Position numbers and translations under genes: made by a program. This document shows positions 45,555 to 55,297 of a stretch of 64,000 bases of DNA, in pieces. The notes below the pieces were generated by a model. That model saw nothing but the letters and a program-made list of their open reading frames with translations. It ran no database searches and was not told where the DNA came from. This stretch comes from Actinomycetota bacterium (GTDB lineage: Bacteria > Actinomycetota > Nitriliruptoria > Nitriliruptorales > JAHWKO01). The first letter of the stretch is position 1, and every line of letters begins with the position of its first letter. The stretch lies in NCBI GenBank assembly GCA_019347675.1, contig JAHWKW010000010.1, forward strand, positions 79,087 through 143,086, given 5' to 3'.

Positions 45555-47026
45555 CGCGGCCTGGGGTTCATCAGCTGATCGACCGGCGCGTAGGCGTCGC
45601 TGAGCACGGGCGCGTCGCCCACGAACCGGTCGATCGCGTGACCCGTCACGGCCGCTTCGTCGTCGCCCCGGCGGGTGTTCCGCTCCAGGATCGGGTCGAC
45701 GGGGATCGGTGCGTCGGAGCCCACCACGATGAAGTTGCCGCCGTCCTGGTGACGCAACCGCGGGGGAGGGGCCAGCACGGCCACGTGCTCGAACACCTGA
45801 CGCATCGTCGCGACCTCGGCCCGGGCGAACGCGTTCGGCGGGTAGTCGATGAGGTTCATGGCGTACACCCCTCCAGGTCTCAGCCGTGCGGCGATCTCCT
45901 CGAGGAACTCCCGGGTGGTCAGGTGCCAGGGGACGGTCAGGCCACCGAACGCGTCGCCGATCACCAGGTCGAACGCCCCCTCAGGCAGCTGCGGGAGCGT
46001 CACCCGCGCGTCACCCACCCGGATGTCCAGCCCGGGCTGTGGTTCCAGACCCAGCTGCTCTCGGGCGACCTGAACCAGGACCGCGTCGAGTTCCAGGACG
46101 ACGTTGGTGGACCCCGGCCGGGTCGCCGCCAGGTAGCGCGGCATGGTGAACCCGCCCCCGCCCACGTGCAGGGCGTCGATCGGTTGCCCCGGTGGGGCGA
46201 TCGCCGCGGCCACGTCGCTCAAGGTCTGGGCGTAGGTGAACTCCAGGTGGGTGGCGTCGTCGACGTCGACGAAGCTGTGGCGGACGGTGTCCAGCAGCAG
46301 CAGTCGCCGCGACGGGTCGCCCGGCTCGGCGACGACGCGCGCGCAGAAGTAGGGGCTCTCGTACTCGCAGGTTCCCAACGTCGCCGCCGTCGACGCGGCG
46401 GCCAGCCCGGCCAGCGCCATCAACCCGGCCACGTGGGCACGGTCGGGGCGGAGCACCACCCACAGGACCACACCGACCGCGACGAGCCCGCCACCGACCG
46501 ACAGCACGATCGCACGGCTGGGTAGCTGGGCGATCAGCAGGAACCCCGTCATGAACGTGCCGACGATCGCGCCGGCGGTGCCGAGCGCGGCGAGCCGCCC
46601 CACCACCGTGCCGGTGTCGCCGAGGTCGTCGAGCTGGAGCTTCACCACCGCGGGGGTGACCGCGCTGAGCACCGCAGCCGGCGCGAAGAACCCGATCAGC
46701 GCCAGCGCGACCACGCCGACGGGCCCGCCGCCGCGCAGCGCAGCGCTCTGGCCGAGCACCGCGATCGCGGTCGGGGCGATCAGACCCAGCACCCCGCCGG
46801 CGCCGACCAGCGGGCCGAGCAGCAGTCGCGGGTCGATGCGGTCGGCCGCGCGTCCCCCGAGCCAGCTACCCAGCGAGATCCCCGCGAGGACCGTCCCGAT
46901 GATCGCGGTGTAGGTCTCCAGCGTCACCCCCACGTACGGGGCGAGGAGCCGGCCGGCGAGGATCTCCAGGACCAGGACCGAACCCGACGCGACGAACACC
47001 AGCAGACCGGCGGCGACGGGGGACAT
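45551..47026 (-). CDS. fused membrane/spermidine-synthase-like protein
   Basis: The 491-residue protein has about seven membrane helices in residues 1-215 ([19 protein letters not shown]), then a Rossmann-fold aminopropyltransferase-like domain with [16 protein letters not shown], the acidic [23 protein letters not shown] and [15 protein letters not shown]. The catalytic Asp motif of true spermidine synthases is partly altered (GDAF). Such fusions are common in actinobacteria and their substrate is unknown, so polyamine synthesis should not be assumed. Confidence 0.85.
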   Translation of the reverse strand: MSPVAAGLLVFVASGSVLVLEILAGRLLAPYVGVTLETYTAIIGTVLAGISLGSWLGGRAADRIDPRLLLGPLVGAGGVLGLIAPTAIAVLGQSAALRGGGPVGVVALALIGFFAPAAVLSAVTPAVVKLQLDDLGDTGTVVGRLAALGTAGAIVGTFMTGFLLIAQLPSRAIVLSVGGGLVAVGVVLWVVLRPDRAHVAGLMALAGLAAASTAATLGTCEYESPYFCARVVAEPGDPSRRLLLLDTVRHSFVDVDDATHLEFTYAQTLSDVAAAIAPPGQPIDALHVGGGGFTMPRYLAATRPGSTNVVLELDAVLVQVAREQLGLEPQPGLDIRVGDARVTLPQLPEGAFDLVIGDAFGGLTVPWHLTTREFLEEIAARLRPGGVYAMNLIDYPPNAFARAEVATMRQVFEHVAVLAPPPRLRHQDGGNFIVVGSDAPIPVDPILERNTRRGDDEAAVTGHAIDRFVGDAPVLSDAYAPVDQLMNPRPR

Positions 47027-47138
47027 GGCGGGACGGTACCCGCCCGCGCAGCGCTCTCACCGCGGTCGCGGCCCCGCGTCGCCACGGTGCGTCGGTACCC
47101 TCGCCGCGATCTGGTGGGTCCCCGACCAGCGGGCTGGT

Positions 47139-48821
47139 GTGGCCGAGTACATCTACGTGATGAAGGGCCTGTCGAAGGTCGTCCCGCCTGGCCGGGCGAT
47201 CCTCGACGACATCTGGCTGTCGTTCCTGCCCGGCGCGAAGATCGGCGTGATCGGACCCAACGGTGCCGGCAAGTCGACCCTGCTGAGGATCATGGCCGGG
47301 CAGGACCCCGACTTCGAGGGCGAGGCGTGGCTCGCCGACGGCTACACCGTCGGGTTCCTGTCCCAGGAGCCCCGCCTCGATCCCGGCAAGGACGTCCGCG
47401 GCAACATCCTCGATGGTGTGGCCGACGCCGCCGCGCTGGTCGAACGCTTCCACGCGCTGAGCGCCCGGATGGCCGAACCGCTCGACGACGGCGAGATGCA
47501 GCGCGTCTACGACGAGTTCGCCGAGGTCCAGGACGCCATCGACGCGGCCGGCGCCTGGGACCTGGACCGCACGCTCGAGATCGCGATGGACGCGCTGCGG
47601 GTCCCGCCCGGCGACACCGACGTGTCCACCCTGTCGGGTGGCGAGCGCCGGCGCGTGGCGCTGTGTCGTCTGCTTCTGTCCAAGCCGGACCTGCTGCTCC
47701 TCGACGAGCCCACCAACCACCTCGACGCACAGAGCGTCGCATGGCTCGAGCGACACCTGCAGGAGTACCCGGGGACGGTCGTGGCGGTCACCCACGACCG
47801 CTACTTCCTCGACAACGTCGCCGGATGGATGCTGGAGCTGGACCGGGGCAAGGGCTACCCCTACCGCGGCAACTACTCGGGATGGCTCGATCAGAAACGC
47901 CAACGGCTCGCTCAGGAGGAGAAGCACGAGTCGACCCGCCAGCAGACGCTGGCACGCGAGCTGGAGTGGGTGCGCCAGTCACCCAAGGCGCGGCAGGCCA
48001 AGAGCAAGGCCCGCATCCAGGCCTACGAGAGCCTGCTGGCGCGGTCGCCCGCCGAGCGGGTCGGGACCGCCGAGATCGTGATCCCCGACGGTCCCCGCCT
48101 CGGTGACGTCGTGGTCGAGGCGGAGCACGTCTGGAAGGGGTACGGCGACCGGCTCCTGATCGAGGACATCACGTTCTCGCTTCCGCCGGGAGGGATCGTC
48201 GGGGTGGTGGGTCCCAACGGGGCCGGGAAGACGACCTTGTTCCAGATGATCGTCGGGGACGACAAGCCCGACGCCGGCGAGATCCGCGTCGGCGAGACGG
48301 TGCAGCTCGCGTACGTCGACCAGCACCGTGATGCCCTCGACCCCGACCGGACGGTGTTCGAGGAGATCTCGGGCGGCCACGAGCTGCTCGACGTCGGGGG
48401 GCGTGAGCTCAACGCCCGGTCGTACGTGGCGACGTTCAACTTCCGCGGGGCGGAGCAGCAGAAGAAGGTCGGCAGGTGCTCCGGCGGGGAACGCAACCGC
48501 ATCCACATGGCCAGGCTGCTGCGCAGCGGCGGGAACCTGATCCTCCTCGACGAGCCGACCAACGACCTGGACGTGGACACGTTGCGGGCACTGGAAGAGG
48601 CGCTGTTGGCCTTCGCGGGATGCGCGATGATCATCAGCCACGACCGGTGGTTCCTCGACCGGGTGGCCACCCACATCCTCGCGTTCGAGGGCGACAGCCA
48701 GGCCGTGTGGTACCCGGGTGGGTACAGCGACTACGCGCAGGACCGCCGTCGGCGCCTGGGTGCTGACGCCGACCAGCCACACCGCATCACCTACAAGCCA
48801 CTCCGCCGCCGCGAGGGCTGA
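47139..48821 (+). CDS. ettA: energy-dependent translational throttle protein EttA (ABC-F ATPase)
   Basis: A 560-residue soluble ABC-F protein with two ATPase modules (Walker [10 protein letters not shown] near 36 and GPNGAGKTT near 363) with signatures LSGGERRR and CSGGERNR and a linker around 240-320. It opens [21 protein letters not shown], which is the EttA hallmark, including the residues that contact the ribosome E site. EttA gates the first elongation steps according to ADP/ATP ratio. GTG 47139; the frame upstream to 47025 is not coding. TACCCT at 47096-47101 may be the -10. Confidence 0.95.
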   Translation: MAEYIYVMKGLSKVVPPGRAILDDIWLSFLPGAKIGVIGPNGAGKSTLLRIMAGQDPDFEGEAWLADGYTVGFLSQEPRLDPGKDVRGNILDGVADAAALVERFHALSARMAEPLDDGEMQRVYDEFAEVQDAIDAAGAWDLDRTLEIAMDALRVPPGDTDVSTLSGGERRRVALCRLLLSKPDLLLLDEPTNHLDAQSVAWLERHLQEYPGTVVAVTHDRYFLDNVAGWMLELDRGKGYPYRGNYSGWLDQKRQRLAQEEKHESTRQQTLARELEWVRQSPKARQAKSKARIQAYESLLARSPAERVGTAEIVIPDGPRLGDVVVEAEHVWKGYGDRLLIEDITFSLPPGGIVGVVGPNGAGKTTLFQMIVGDDKPDAGEIRVGETVQLAYVDQHRDALDPDRTVFEEISGGHELLDVGGRELNARSYVATFNFRGAEQQKKVGRCSGGERNRIHMARLLRSGGNLILLDEPTNDLDVDTLRALEEALLAFAGCAMIISHDRWFLDRVATHILAFEGDSQAVWYPGGYSDYAQDRRRRLGADADQPHRITYKPLRRREG

Positions 48822-48945
48822 AACGGCCGCCGCCAACCGGCGTCCGTGGCCGCCGCGGCGATCGCTCTTCGACCGGGCTGGGGCGGCCGGGACCCCACCG
48901 ACCGCTGCCTACACTCCGAGCGACGCCACCCGCCGGAGACGCCCC

Positions 48946-50346
48946 GTGGATCTGCTCGCTGAACGCCTCGACGAGGTGCTGATCCGGGAGGTGCTCACGG
49001 CGGGGCTGTCGCGGGGCGGGGACTTCGCCGAGCTGTACGCCGAGCACAAGCGGGGACGGGCACTGCGGCTGGAGGATCGGCGGGTCGAGGAGCTGACCTC
49101 GTCGCTGGACCTGGGGGCCGGCATCCGGGTCATCCGCGGCGGCCGCACCGCATACGCCTACACCAACGTGCTCGACCGCGAGTCGCTGCTGGAGGCGGCG
49201 CGGGTCGCGGCGGCGGGCGCGCAGGGTGAAGCCACCCGCTCCGTGGACGACCTGACCCGGCCCGACCGCCGCGTCGACCATCCGGTCCGCATCGACCCGT
49301 TCGAGGCCGACAAGGAGGACCTGGTCGCGTTGGCGGTCCGGGCCGACGAGGCGGCCCGCGACGTCTCGGGTGACGTCAGGCAGGTGATCGTGACCTACCT
49401 CGACGGCACCACCGACGTGCTGATCGCCAACAGCGAGGGGCGTCTGGTCGACGACCACCGCACCCGGACGCGTTTGGCCACACAGGTCGTGGCTGCCCGC
49501 GACGACGTGATCCAGACCGGGTTCGAGGGGCCGGGTGCCAGCGCCGGACACGAGATGTTCGACAGCCACCGCCCCGAGGACGTCGCTCGAGCCGCGGCCC
49601 GACAGGCGGTCGCCATGCTCGACAGTCGTCCTGCACCCAGTGGCGAGATGCCGGTCGTGCTGTGGCGCGGCGACGGCGGGGTCTTGTTCCACGAGGCGTG
49701 CGGGCACGGGCTCGAGGCCGACATCGTGGCCAAGGAGGCCAGCGTCTACGCCGGCCGCCGCGGCGAGAGGATCGGGAGCGATCTGCTGTCGGGCGTCGAT
49801 GACGCCACCGTCCAGAACGGGTGGGGGTCGTACGCGTTCGACGACGAGGGCACGCCGGCGCAACGGACCATCCTGTTCGACGAAGGCATCCTGGTCGACT
49901 ACCTCAGCGACCACCGCAGCTCCCGCAAGCTCGACCTCCCTGTCACCGGGAACGGCCGTCGCCAGTCCTACGCCCACGTGCCGATCCCGCGGATGACGAA
50001 CTCGTACATCGTGTCGGGCGACGCTGACCCCGACGAGGTGATCGCCAGCCTCGACCGCGGCGTGCTGTGCAAGGGGCTGGGTGGTGGCCAGGTCAACCCG
50101 GCGACCGGCGACTTCGTGTTCGGCATGACCGAGGCGTACCTGGTCGAGGGGGGTGAGATCCGTCACGCCGTCCGCGGAGCCAACCTGGTCGGCAACGGAC
50201 CCGAGACCCTGCGGCGGATCGACGCGGTCGGGACCGACTTCGCGCAGCGCCAGGGCATCTGCGGCAAGGACGGTCAGGGTGTTCCGGTGGCGTTCGGGAC
50301 ACCCACCTTGCGCATCGCCCGGATCACGGTGGGGGGGACCGCATGA
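48946..50346 (+). CDS. tldD: TldD-family metalloprotease subunit
   Basis: A 466-residue protein of the TldD/PmbA family. The zinc site is in LFHEACGHGLEADIVAKE (HExxxH type), with a downstream Cys (VLCKGLGGGQV). TldD and TldE form a heterodimeric protease that degrades unfolded peptides and matures some ribosomal peptides. GTG 48946, TACACT at 48910-48915 as possible -10. It overlaps pmbA by 4 bp. Confidence 0.93.
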   Translation: MDLLAERLDEVLIREVLTAGLSRGGDFAELYAEHKRGRALRLEDRRVEELTSSLDLGAGIRVIRGGRTAYAYTNVLDRESLLEAARVAAAGAQGEATRSVDDLTRPDRRVDHPVRIDPFEADKEDLVALAVRADEAARDVSGDVRQVIVTYLDGTTDVLIANSEGRLVDDHRTRTRLATQVVAARDDVIQTGFEGPGASAGHEMFDSHRPEDVARAAARQAVAMLDSRPAPSGEMPVVLWRGDGGVLFHEACGHGLEADIVAKEASVYAGRRGERIGSDLLSGVDDATVQNGWGSYAFDDEGTPAQRTILFDEGILVDYLSDHRSSRKLDLPVTGNGRRQSYAHVPIPRMTNSYIVSGDADPDEVIASLDRGVLCKGLGGGQVNPATGDFVFGMTEAYLVEGGEIRHAVRGANLVGNGPETLRRIDAVGTDFAQRQGICGKDGQGVPVAFGTPTLRIARITVGGTA

Positions 50347-51701
50347 GCGGGGCGGAACTGGCCGACCTCGCCCACCGCGTGGTGGATCGGGCCAGCGGCG
50401 ATGAGGAGGTCGAAGCGTTCGCGCTGCGCAAGGTCGAGACCGAGGTCGAAGCGCTCCGGGGCGAGGTGGACGCGCTGTCGTCCGCGGAGACGCGGGGGGT
50501 GGGGGTCCGGGTGATCCTCGACGGCCGCCAAGGGTACGCCTCGACCGCCATGGTGACCGACGAGGCCCTCGCCACGGCACTCGACGAAGCGCGCAGCAAC
50601 GCGGCGGTTGCCACCCCCGACGAGGCCAACGTCCTCCCCGACCCCCAGACACCGCCGGACGTGGGAGACCTGACCCGGCCGGGCTTCCTGGACGTTCCCG
50701 TGGATCGCAAGATCCAGCTGGCGCTGGACCTCGAACGGGCCGCCACCGCCGCCGACCCGCGGGTGCGCGGCGTCGACATGGCCAAGTACGGCGATGCCTA
50801 CGTCGAGGTGGCGTTGGTGTCGACGCGCGGTGTGGAGAGCGCCGCAGCGCGGACCGACGCGTGGGCGTTCGTGCTGCCGCTGGCGTCCCAGGACGACGAG
50901 ACACAGACGGGGATGGGACTCACGATCGGACGTGCCCCTGGCGAGCTCGACGTGGACGGCGCCGGCCGGGAAGGCGCCGAGCGGGCGGTGCGGCTGCTGG
51001 GCGCGACCAAGCCGACGAGCCGCAAAGCTGCGGTGGTGTTCGATCCTCACGCCACCGCGGCGTTCCTGGGCGTACTGGCCCGGGCGCTGTCGGCGGAGGC
51101 GGTGTTGAAGGGCCGGTCCTTGTTCGCCGACCGGCTCGGCGATCACGTGGCCGGTGAGGCGCTGACGCTGGTCGACGACGGGCTGCGACCCGACGGGCCC
51201 GCCACCGCCCCGTGGGACGCCGAAGGCGTGCCGCACCAGACCACCGTGGTGATCGAACATGGGGTGCTGCGATCGTTGCTGCACAACACCTGGACCGCGC
51301 ACCGGTCCGGCGACTCCACACGGTCGACCGGGAACGCCTCCCGCGGCAGCTTCAAGAGCTCTCCGGGGGTGGCTCCGACCAACCTGCACCTGTCACCGGG
51401 CGACGCGGACCCGTCGCGGATCCTCGCCGACGCCGGGGACGCGGTGTACGTCCAGGAGGTCGTCGGACTCCACTCCGGGGCGAACCCGATCAGCGGGGAC
51501 TTCTCGGTGGGGGTGACCGGCCTGGCGGTGCGTGGCGGGGAGCTCGCCGAACCGTTCCGGGAGGCCACCGTCGCGTCCACCATCGTGGAGGTGCTCCGCT
51601 CGATCACCGCGGTCGGGAGCGACCTGCGGTTCTTCCCGTTCGGCGGGGCGCTGGGCGGATCGACCGTGCTGGTCAGCGAGATGGCGGTCAGCGGCCGCTG
51701 A
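50343..51701 (+). CDS. pmbA: TldE/PmbA-family protein, partner of TldD
   Basis: The 452-residue partner lacks the HExxxH motif, as is normal for TldE. Recognisable family stretches are KVETEVEALRGEVDALSSAETRG (quoted in part), FDPHATAAFLGVLARAL, GRSLFADRLGDHV, LLHNTWTAHR and FKSSPGVAPTNLHL. Its ATG overlaps tldD by ATGA, so the heterodimer is produced together. No precursor peptide gene was seen nearby. Confidence 0.92.
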   Translation: MSGAELADLAHRVVDRASGDEEVEAFALRKVETEVEALRGEVDALSSAETRGVGVRVILDGRQGYASTAMVTDEALATALDEARSNAAVATPDEANVLPDPQTPPDVGDLTRPGFLDVPVDRKIQLALDLERAATAADPRVRGVDMAKYGDAYVEVALVSTRGVESAAARTDAWAFVLPLASQDDETQTGMGLTIGRAPGELDVDGAGREGAERAVRLLGATKPTSRKAAVVFDPHATAAFLGVLARALSAEAVLKGRSLFADRLGDHVAGEALTLVDDGLRPDGPATAPWDAEGVPHQTTVVIEHGVLRSLLHNTWTAHRSGDSTRSTGNASRGSFKSSPGVAPTNLHLSPGDADPSRILADAGDAVYVQEVVGLHSGANPISGDFSVGVTGLAVRGGELAEPFREATVASTIVEVLRSITAVGSDLRFFPFGGALGGSTVLVSEMAVSGR

Positions 51702-52225
51702 TGACACGCGTGACGCTCCGCCGGCCGCGTGCGGAGGACCGCGACGAGTTCGTCGACCTGGCGCGCGCCAGCCGCGACCTGCACAACCCGTGGGTCACCG
51801 CCCCGGTCAACGCCCGCGAGTTCGACACGTACCTGATACGTGCCGAGGCAGACGACACCGACTGCAACCTGGTGTGCCTGCGCGACAGCGGGGCGATCAC
51901 GGGCGTGTTCAACCTCAGCCAGATCGTCCACGGCATGTCGCGAAGCACCTACGTCGGCTTCTACGCCTTCGCACCGTTCGCCGGCCAGGGCTACATGACC
52001 GAGGGGCTGCGACTGGTCCTGGACCGGGTCTTCGATGAGCTGTCGCTGCACCGGATCGAGGCCAACATCCAACCCGACAACATCGCCTCCAAGCGGCTGG
52101 TGGCCCGGTGCGAGTTCCGCTACGAGGGCTTCTCCCCGCGGTATCTGTACATCGCCGGGGGGTGGCGGGACCACGAGCGCTGGGCGATCACGGTCGACGA
52201 ACGTCCCGGCGCGACACACCGCTGA
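51701..52225 (+). CDS. GNAT N-acetyltransferase, RimJ/RimL type
   Basis: A 174-residue acetyltransferase: VTLRRPRAEDRDEFVDLA, GVFNLSQIVHGM, the acetyl-CoA loop AGQGYMTEGLRLVLDRVF and RIEANIQPDNIASKRLVARCEF. RimJ-type members acetylate N-termini of ribosomal proteins; the substrate here is not certain. The ATG starts at the last base of the pmbA stop. It is convergent with uppP. Confidence 0.88.
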   Translation: MTRVTLRRPRAEDRDEFVDLARASRDLHNPWVTAPVNAREFDTYLIRAEADDTDCNLVCLRDSGAITGVFNLSQIVHGMSRSTYVGFYAFAPFAGQGYMTEGLRLVLDRVFDELSLHRIEANIQPDNIASKRLVARCEFRYEGFSPRYLYIAGGWRDHERWAITVDERPGATHR

Positions 52226-52270
52226 CCGGTCGAGGGACGGTCGCCGGTGCTCCCGCTCGTCGCCGCGCCG

Positions 52271-53161
52271 TCACAGGCGGCTGGCGGGCCCCAACCACAG
52301 GAACCCGGCCGCGACGACCGCCGCGAGGAACACCAGGTAGCGGCTGAAACCGATCAGGTCCTCGGTGGTCACCAGCCGCAGCAGGTAGTGGATCGCCCAG
52401 TAGCCGGACACGGCCGCGGCGAGCGCGCCGACCACGACCTGCGCGGGGGAGAAGTCGCCGATCTCCCCCGCGACGAGTGTGGGGACCTCCACGATCGCCG
52501 CACCGGCGACGGCCGGGATGCTCAGCAGGAACGAGAACCGCGCCGCCGCTTCACGGGTCAGGCCGCGGAACATCCCAGCCGCGATCGTCGAACCCGACCG
52601 CGAGATCCCGGGCAGCAGCGCGGCGGCCTGCGCCACGCCGATCACCACGGCGTCCACGAGCTCCACCGTGGTCTCGTCCCGTCCGGGATCCAGCGACGCC
52701 GGGATGTCGTCGTCGTCCTGGACCCCGGAGGGGATGCGCTGACGCGCCCGCCGGCGGCGGGCCACCTCGGCGCTGTACAGCAGCGCGGCGGTGACCAGGA
52801 AGAACCCCGCGACCGCCAGCGGCTGGCCGAAGACATCCTCGATGTGGCCCTCCATTGTCACACCGACCGCCGCGGCCGGTACCGACCCGACCCCCAACAG
52901 TCCGATGGTGCGGCGCGCTCGCGGCACCTCGCCGGCTTCCACCACCCCGATCCCGACCGCCCGGGTCGCCAGGTACCACAGATCCGCCGCGAAGTACCCC
53001 ACCACTGCGATCAGCGTCCCGATGTGCAGGGCGACGTCGAAGGCGAGCTGCGGCTGGCGCCACCCCAGCAGGTACGGGACGATCACCAGGTGCCCCGACG
53101 ACGACACCGGAAGGAACTCGGTCAGGCCCTGGACCACTCCCAGGACGACGGCGCGGAGCAA
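52271..53161 (-). CDS. uppP: undecaprenyl-diphosphatase
   Basis: UppP (BacA) recycles undecaprenyl diphosphate for wall synthesis. The 296-residue protein has about eight membrane segments and both active-site motifs: LTEFLPVSSSGHLV near residue 13 and LLPGISRSGSTIA near residue 185. The start is a TTG at 53161 with AAAGGA about 10 bases ahead on its strand. A cytoplasmic acidic loop (DDDDIPASLDPGRDE) is unusual in length. Confidence 0.93.
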   Translation of the reverse strand: MLRAVVLGVVQGLTEFLPVSSSGHLVIVPYLLGWRQPQLAFDVALHIGTLIAVVGYFAADLWYLATRAVGIGVVEAGEVPRARRTIGLLGVGSVPAAAVGVTMEGHIEDVFGQPLAVAGFFLVTAALLYSAEVARRRRARQRIPSGVQDDDDIPASLDPGRDETTVELVDAVVIGVAQAAALLPGISRSGSTIAAGMFRGLTREAAARFSFLLSIPAVAGAAIVEVPTLVAGEIGDFSPAQVVVGALAAAVSGYWAIHYLLRLVTTEDLIGFSRYLVFLAAVVAAGFLWLGPASRL

Positions 53162-53311
53162 GAAGGGGTCCTTTCACGCAAGGAGTTCCGGGGAGGCTCG
53201 CGGGAGCGTACTGACCCCGCGCCGAGACAGATGCGGAGGCTGATGCGGTCAATGCCCGGTCGGTAGCGTGCGGCCCCGTTCGCCGGCCCAACCGGCCAGC
53301 GGGGAGGGGCG

Positions 53312-53595
53312 GTGGCGGCGCGGGTCGAGGTGACGGCGCTCACGTGGGTCGCGGTCCGGTTGCTGCTGCTTGCGGTCGGCGCGTCGGCGGCGGTGGACGG
53401 TCGTGTCGGTGCCGCGGAGAAGGCGGTTTTCCGGCAGGTCAACCGTCTACCGGCCGCGGTCGGAACGGTGCTGCTGGTGGTGATGCAGGTGGGCAGCATC
53501 TGCCGGCTGACGTCCTCGGTGGGGCCGGCGCCGGGCTGGTGGTCGCGTCGACCTGGTCGAAGGTCATCCGCCGGCGGGGAGCACCGCGACCGTGA
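53312..53595 (+). pseudogene. truncated PAP2-family phosphatase gene
   Basis: The first frame encodes about 65 residues with a membrane helix (VAVRLLLLAVGASA) and RVGAAEKAVFRQVNRLPAAVG...LVVMQVGSI, which resembles the N-terminal part of actinobacterial PAP2 phosphatases. The frame then changes: GAGAGLVVASTWSKVIRRRGAP in another frame (about 53515-53590) resembles the next conserved part (G..AW.LAKVVKR.V.RGRP). About 75 bp seem to be lost between, and the phosphatase motifs are absent. It overlaps the convergent SAF gene by 32 bp. Confidence 0.45.
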
Positions 53596-54223
53596 GCTGC
53601 CCGAACGCTCCCGCGCCGGCCACGGCGGCGGCCTCCTCGCGTTCGACCTCGAGCCACACCGTGTCGCCGTCGACGCTGAGGACGCGCGCGCTCGTCGCGA
53701 GCCGGACCCCGCCACCGTCGGGGGTTGCCGTCAGCACGTCCACCCGTTGGGCGGCCGTGACCGCGACTCCCGGCAGCGCCACCGGCACGGCGACCCGGCC
53801 GGGTGGGAGCGTGGCGGCGAGCCCGCTATCCGCCAGGTGCGCAGACGTCAGCAGGTTCCCAGCCGGCAGGCCGACCGCAAGGACCCGCCCGGCCGCGTCG
53901 GCGCCATCGCGGGGCGCGGACGGTGGAACGAGACGGGCCGGCCAGGTGGCGGGGCGCAGGTCCGAGGCCTGCAGCGTCCGTCCGGCCGACAGGTCATGGG
54001 TTGCGACCAGCACCGGCACCGCGGGACCCCACGGCGAGCGGGCGGCCCCGTGACCGGCCAGCGCGACGATCACGACCACCGCGGCACCCGTGACGGCCAT
54101 CCGTGCCCGCGGCGACGCGGTGGCCCATCGCTGGCTCACCCGGTCCAGCGCCGGGGGGAACGCCGGTGGCGGCCCGTCCAGGAGGCGACGCAGCACGGCA
54201 AGCGGTCCGGTGGTGCGGCCCAT
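53564..54223 (-). CDS. SAF domain protein, CpaB/RcpC-like
   Basis: The 219-residue protein has a cytoplasmic N-terminus, one membrane helix (about 43-62) and an extracellular SAF domain (VLVATHDLSAGRTLQASDLRPATWPA), then AVPVALPGVAVTAAQRVDVLTA. This is the layout of Flp pilus assembly protein CpaB, but no other pilus genes are adjacent. The same SAF gene often sits near FmdB and 5-FTHF cyclo-ligase genes in actinobacteria, as it does here. ATG 54223. Confidence 0.85.
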   Translation of the reverse strand: MGRTTGPLAVLRRLLDGPPPAFPPALDRVSQRWATASPRARMAVTGAAVVVIVALAGHGAARSPWGPAVPVLVATHDLSAGRTLQASDLRPATWPARLVPPSAPRDGADAAGRVLAVGLPAGNLLTSAHLADSGLAATLPPGRVAVPVALPGVAVTAAQRVDVLTATPDGGGVRLATSARVLSVDGDTVWLEVEREEAAAVAGAGAFGQLTVAVLPAGG

Positions 54224-54362
54224 GCCGACAGCTGAGCACGGCCCCGCGGTCGCTGGCGATCGTCAGCGTGCGTGGCCTGTGGACTGCCCGTGCGGCTCAA
54301 CTCCGTGACTCGCGTGCGCTGCCCGTCAGTATGGTCCCGGGTCCCTTCCTCAGGAGCCGCCC

Positions 54363-54650
54363 GTGGACTGGAAGGTCTTCGCGACCGTGTTCGGCGCCGT
54401 CTTCCTGGCGGAGTTGGGCGACAAGACGCAGCTCGCGATCGTGTCGTTCGTCGGTTCGGGAATGGGCCGCTTCACCGTGCTGGCGGCGGCGGCGCTGGCG
54501 CTCGTCGCCTCGACCGCACTGGCCGTGGCGGTCGGCGTGGCGCTCCTTCGGGTCATCCCTGGCGACTGGCTACGGCTGGCGGCGGCCATCCTGTTCATCG
54601 CAGTGGGGATCGCGGTCGGCGTGGAGGCCGTCGGCGAGATCCGGGCCTGA
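54363..54650 (+). CDS. half-size GDT1/TMEM165 (UPF0016) membrane protein
   Basis: The 95-residue protein has three membrane helices and one copy of the family motif ELGDKTQLA near residue 17. Full-size GDT1 transporters (Mn2+/Ca2+) have two such domains, so this one must form homodimers or pair with another half. GTG 54363 has CAGGAG ahead; TATGGT at 54330-54335 may be the -10. Its last codons and stop are inside the first copy of the 49-bp tandem repeat. Confidence 0.9.
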   Translation: MDWKVFATVFGAVFLAELGDKTQLAIVSFVGSGMGRFTVLAAAALALVASTALAVAVGVALLRVIPGDWLRLAAAILFIAVGIAVGVEAVGEIRA

Positions 54651-54782
54651 ACGCCGACGACGTGCCGTGCCGTCTGCGTGCGTCGAGATCCGGGACTGAA
54701 CGCCGACGACGTGCCGTGCCGTCTGCGTGCGGTGAGATCCGGGACTGAACGCCGACGACGTGCCGTGCCGTCTGCGTGCGTC
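54636..54782 (+). repeat. three tandem 49-bp copies seeded by the GDT1 3' end
   Basis: Copies begin at 54636, 54685 and 54734 and are almost identical; the first includes GAGATCCGGGCC-TGA, the end of the GDT1 gene. Each contains an imperfect hairpin (ACGCCGACG with CGTCTGCGT, one mismatch). The array fills the whole gap to the convergent fmdB-type gene. Confidence 0.93.
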
Positions 54783-55161
54783 AGGCGCTCTGCTTCTCAC
54801 CGCCGCTCGACGACTCCCCCGTCTGGGCCTTGTTGCCCTCCGAGGCCGTCGCCTTTTTGGAGGCGCCATCCTTGGAGGCGCCATCCTTCGAGGCGCCATC
54901 CTTCGAGGCGCTGTCCGCCTTGGAGTCGCCTTCCGCCTGGGAGTCGCCTTCCGCCTGGGAGGCCTTGGGCTCGCCACCGGAGGACCTCGCGTAGTCCTTG
55001 ATGTGCCAACCCGACCCCTTGAAGACGATGCCCGCAGCGCTGAAGACCTTCCGGAGCCGGCCGTGGCAGGCGGGGCACTGGGTCAAGGCGTCGTCGCGGA
55101 AGGACTGCACCACCTCGAGGTGCTCGCCGCAGTCACGGCACGCGTACTCGTACGTCGGCAT
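54781..55161 (-). CDS. FmdB-family zinc ribbon protein
   Basis: The 126-residue protein begins MPTYEYACRDCGEHLEV, with two CxxC pairs (CRDC, CPAC) forming a zinc ribbon, and then GSGWHIKDY. The second half is a low-complexity tail with QAEGDS and SKDGA repeats. FmdB-type proteins were first linked to amidase regulation, but their role is unknown. ATG 55161 has GAGGAG ahead on its strand. Neighbourhood with SAF and 5-FTHF cyclo-ligase is conserved. Confidence 0.88.
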   Translation of the reverse strand: MPTYEYACRDCGEHLEVVQSFRDDALTQCPACHGRLRKVFSAAGIVFKGSGWHIKDYARSSGGEPKASQAEGDSQAEGDSKADSASKDGASKDGASKDGASKKATASEGNKAQTGESSSGGEKQSA

Positions 55162-55297
55162 GTCGCATAACTCCTCGCTACGGGCCTGGCCGCGCCAACG
55201 GCTCGCACACCAGACAGCCGGCGGTCGCACACCCAGCTTGGCATCGCCTGCACCGAGTGCCAACCGCTGGCGAGCATGCGATGTTCCCACGGTCGAC

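Noticed and set aside
45551..47026. Call as true spermidine synthase (speE)
   Set aside because: The fused membrane domain and altered catalytic segment make the substrate uncertain, so no gene symbol is given.
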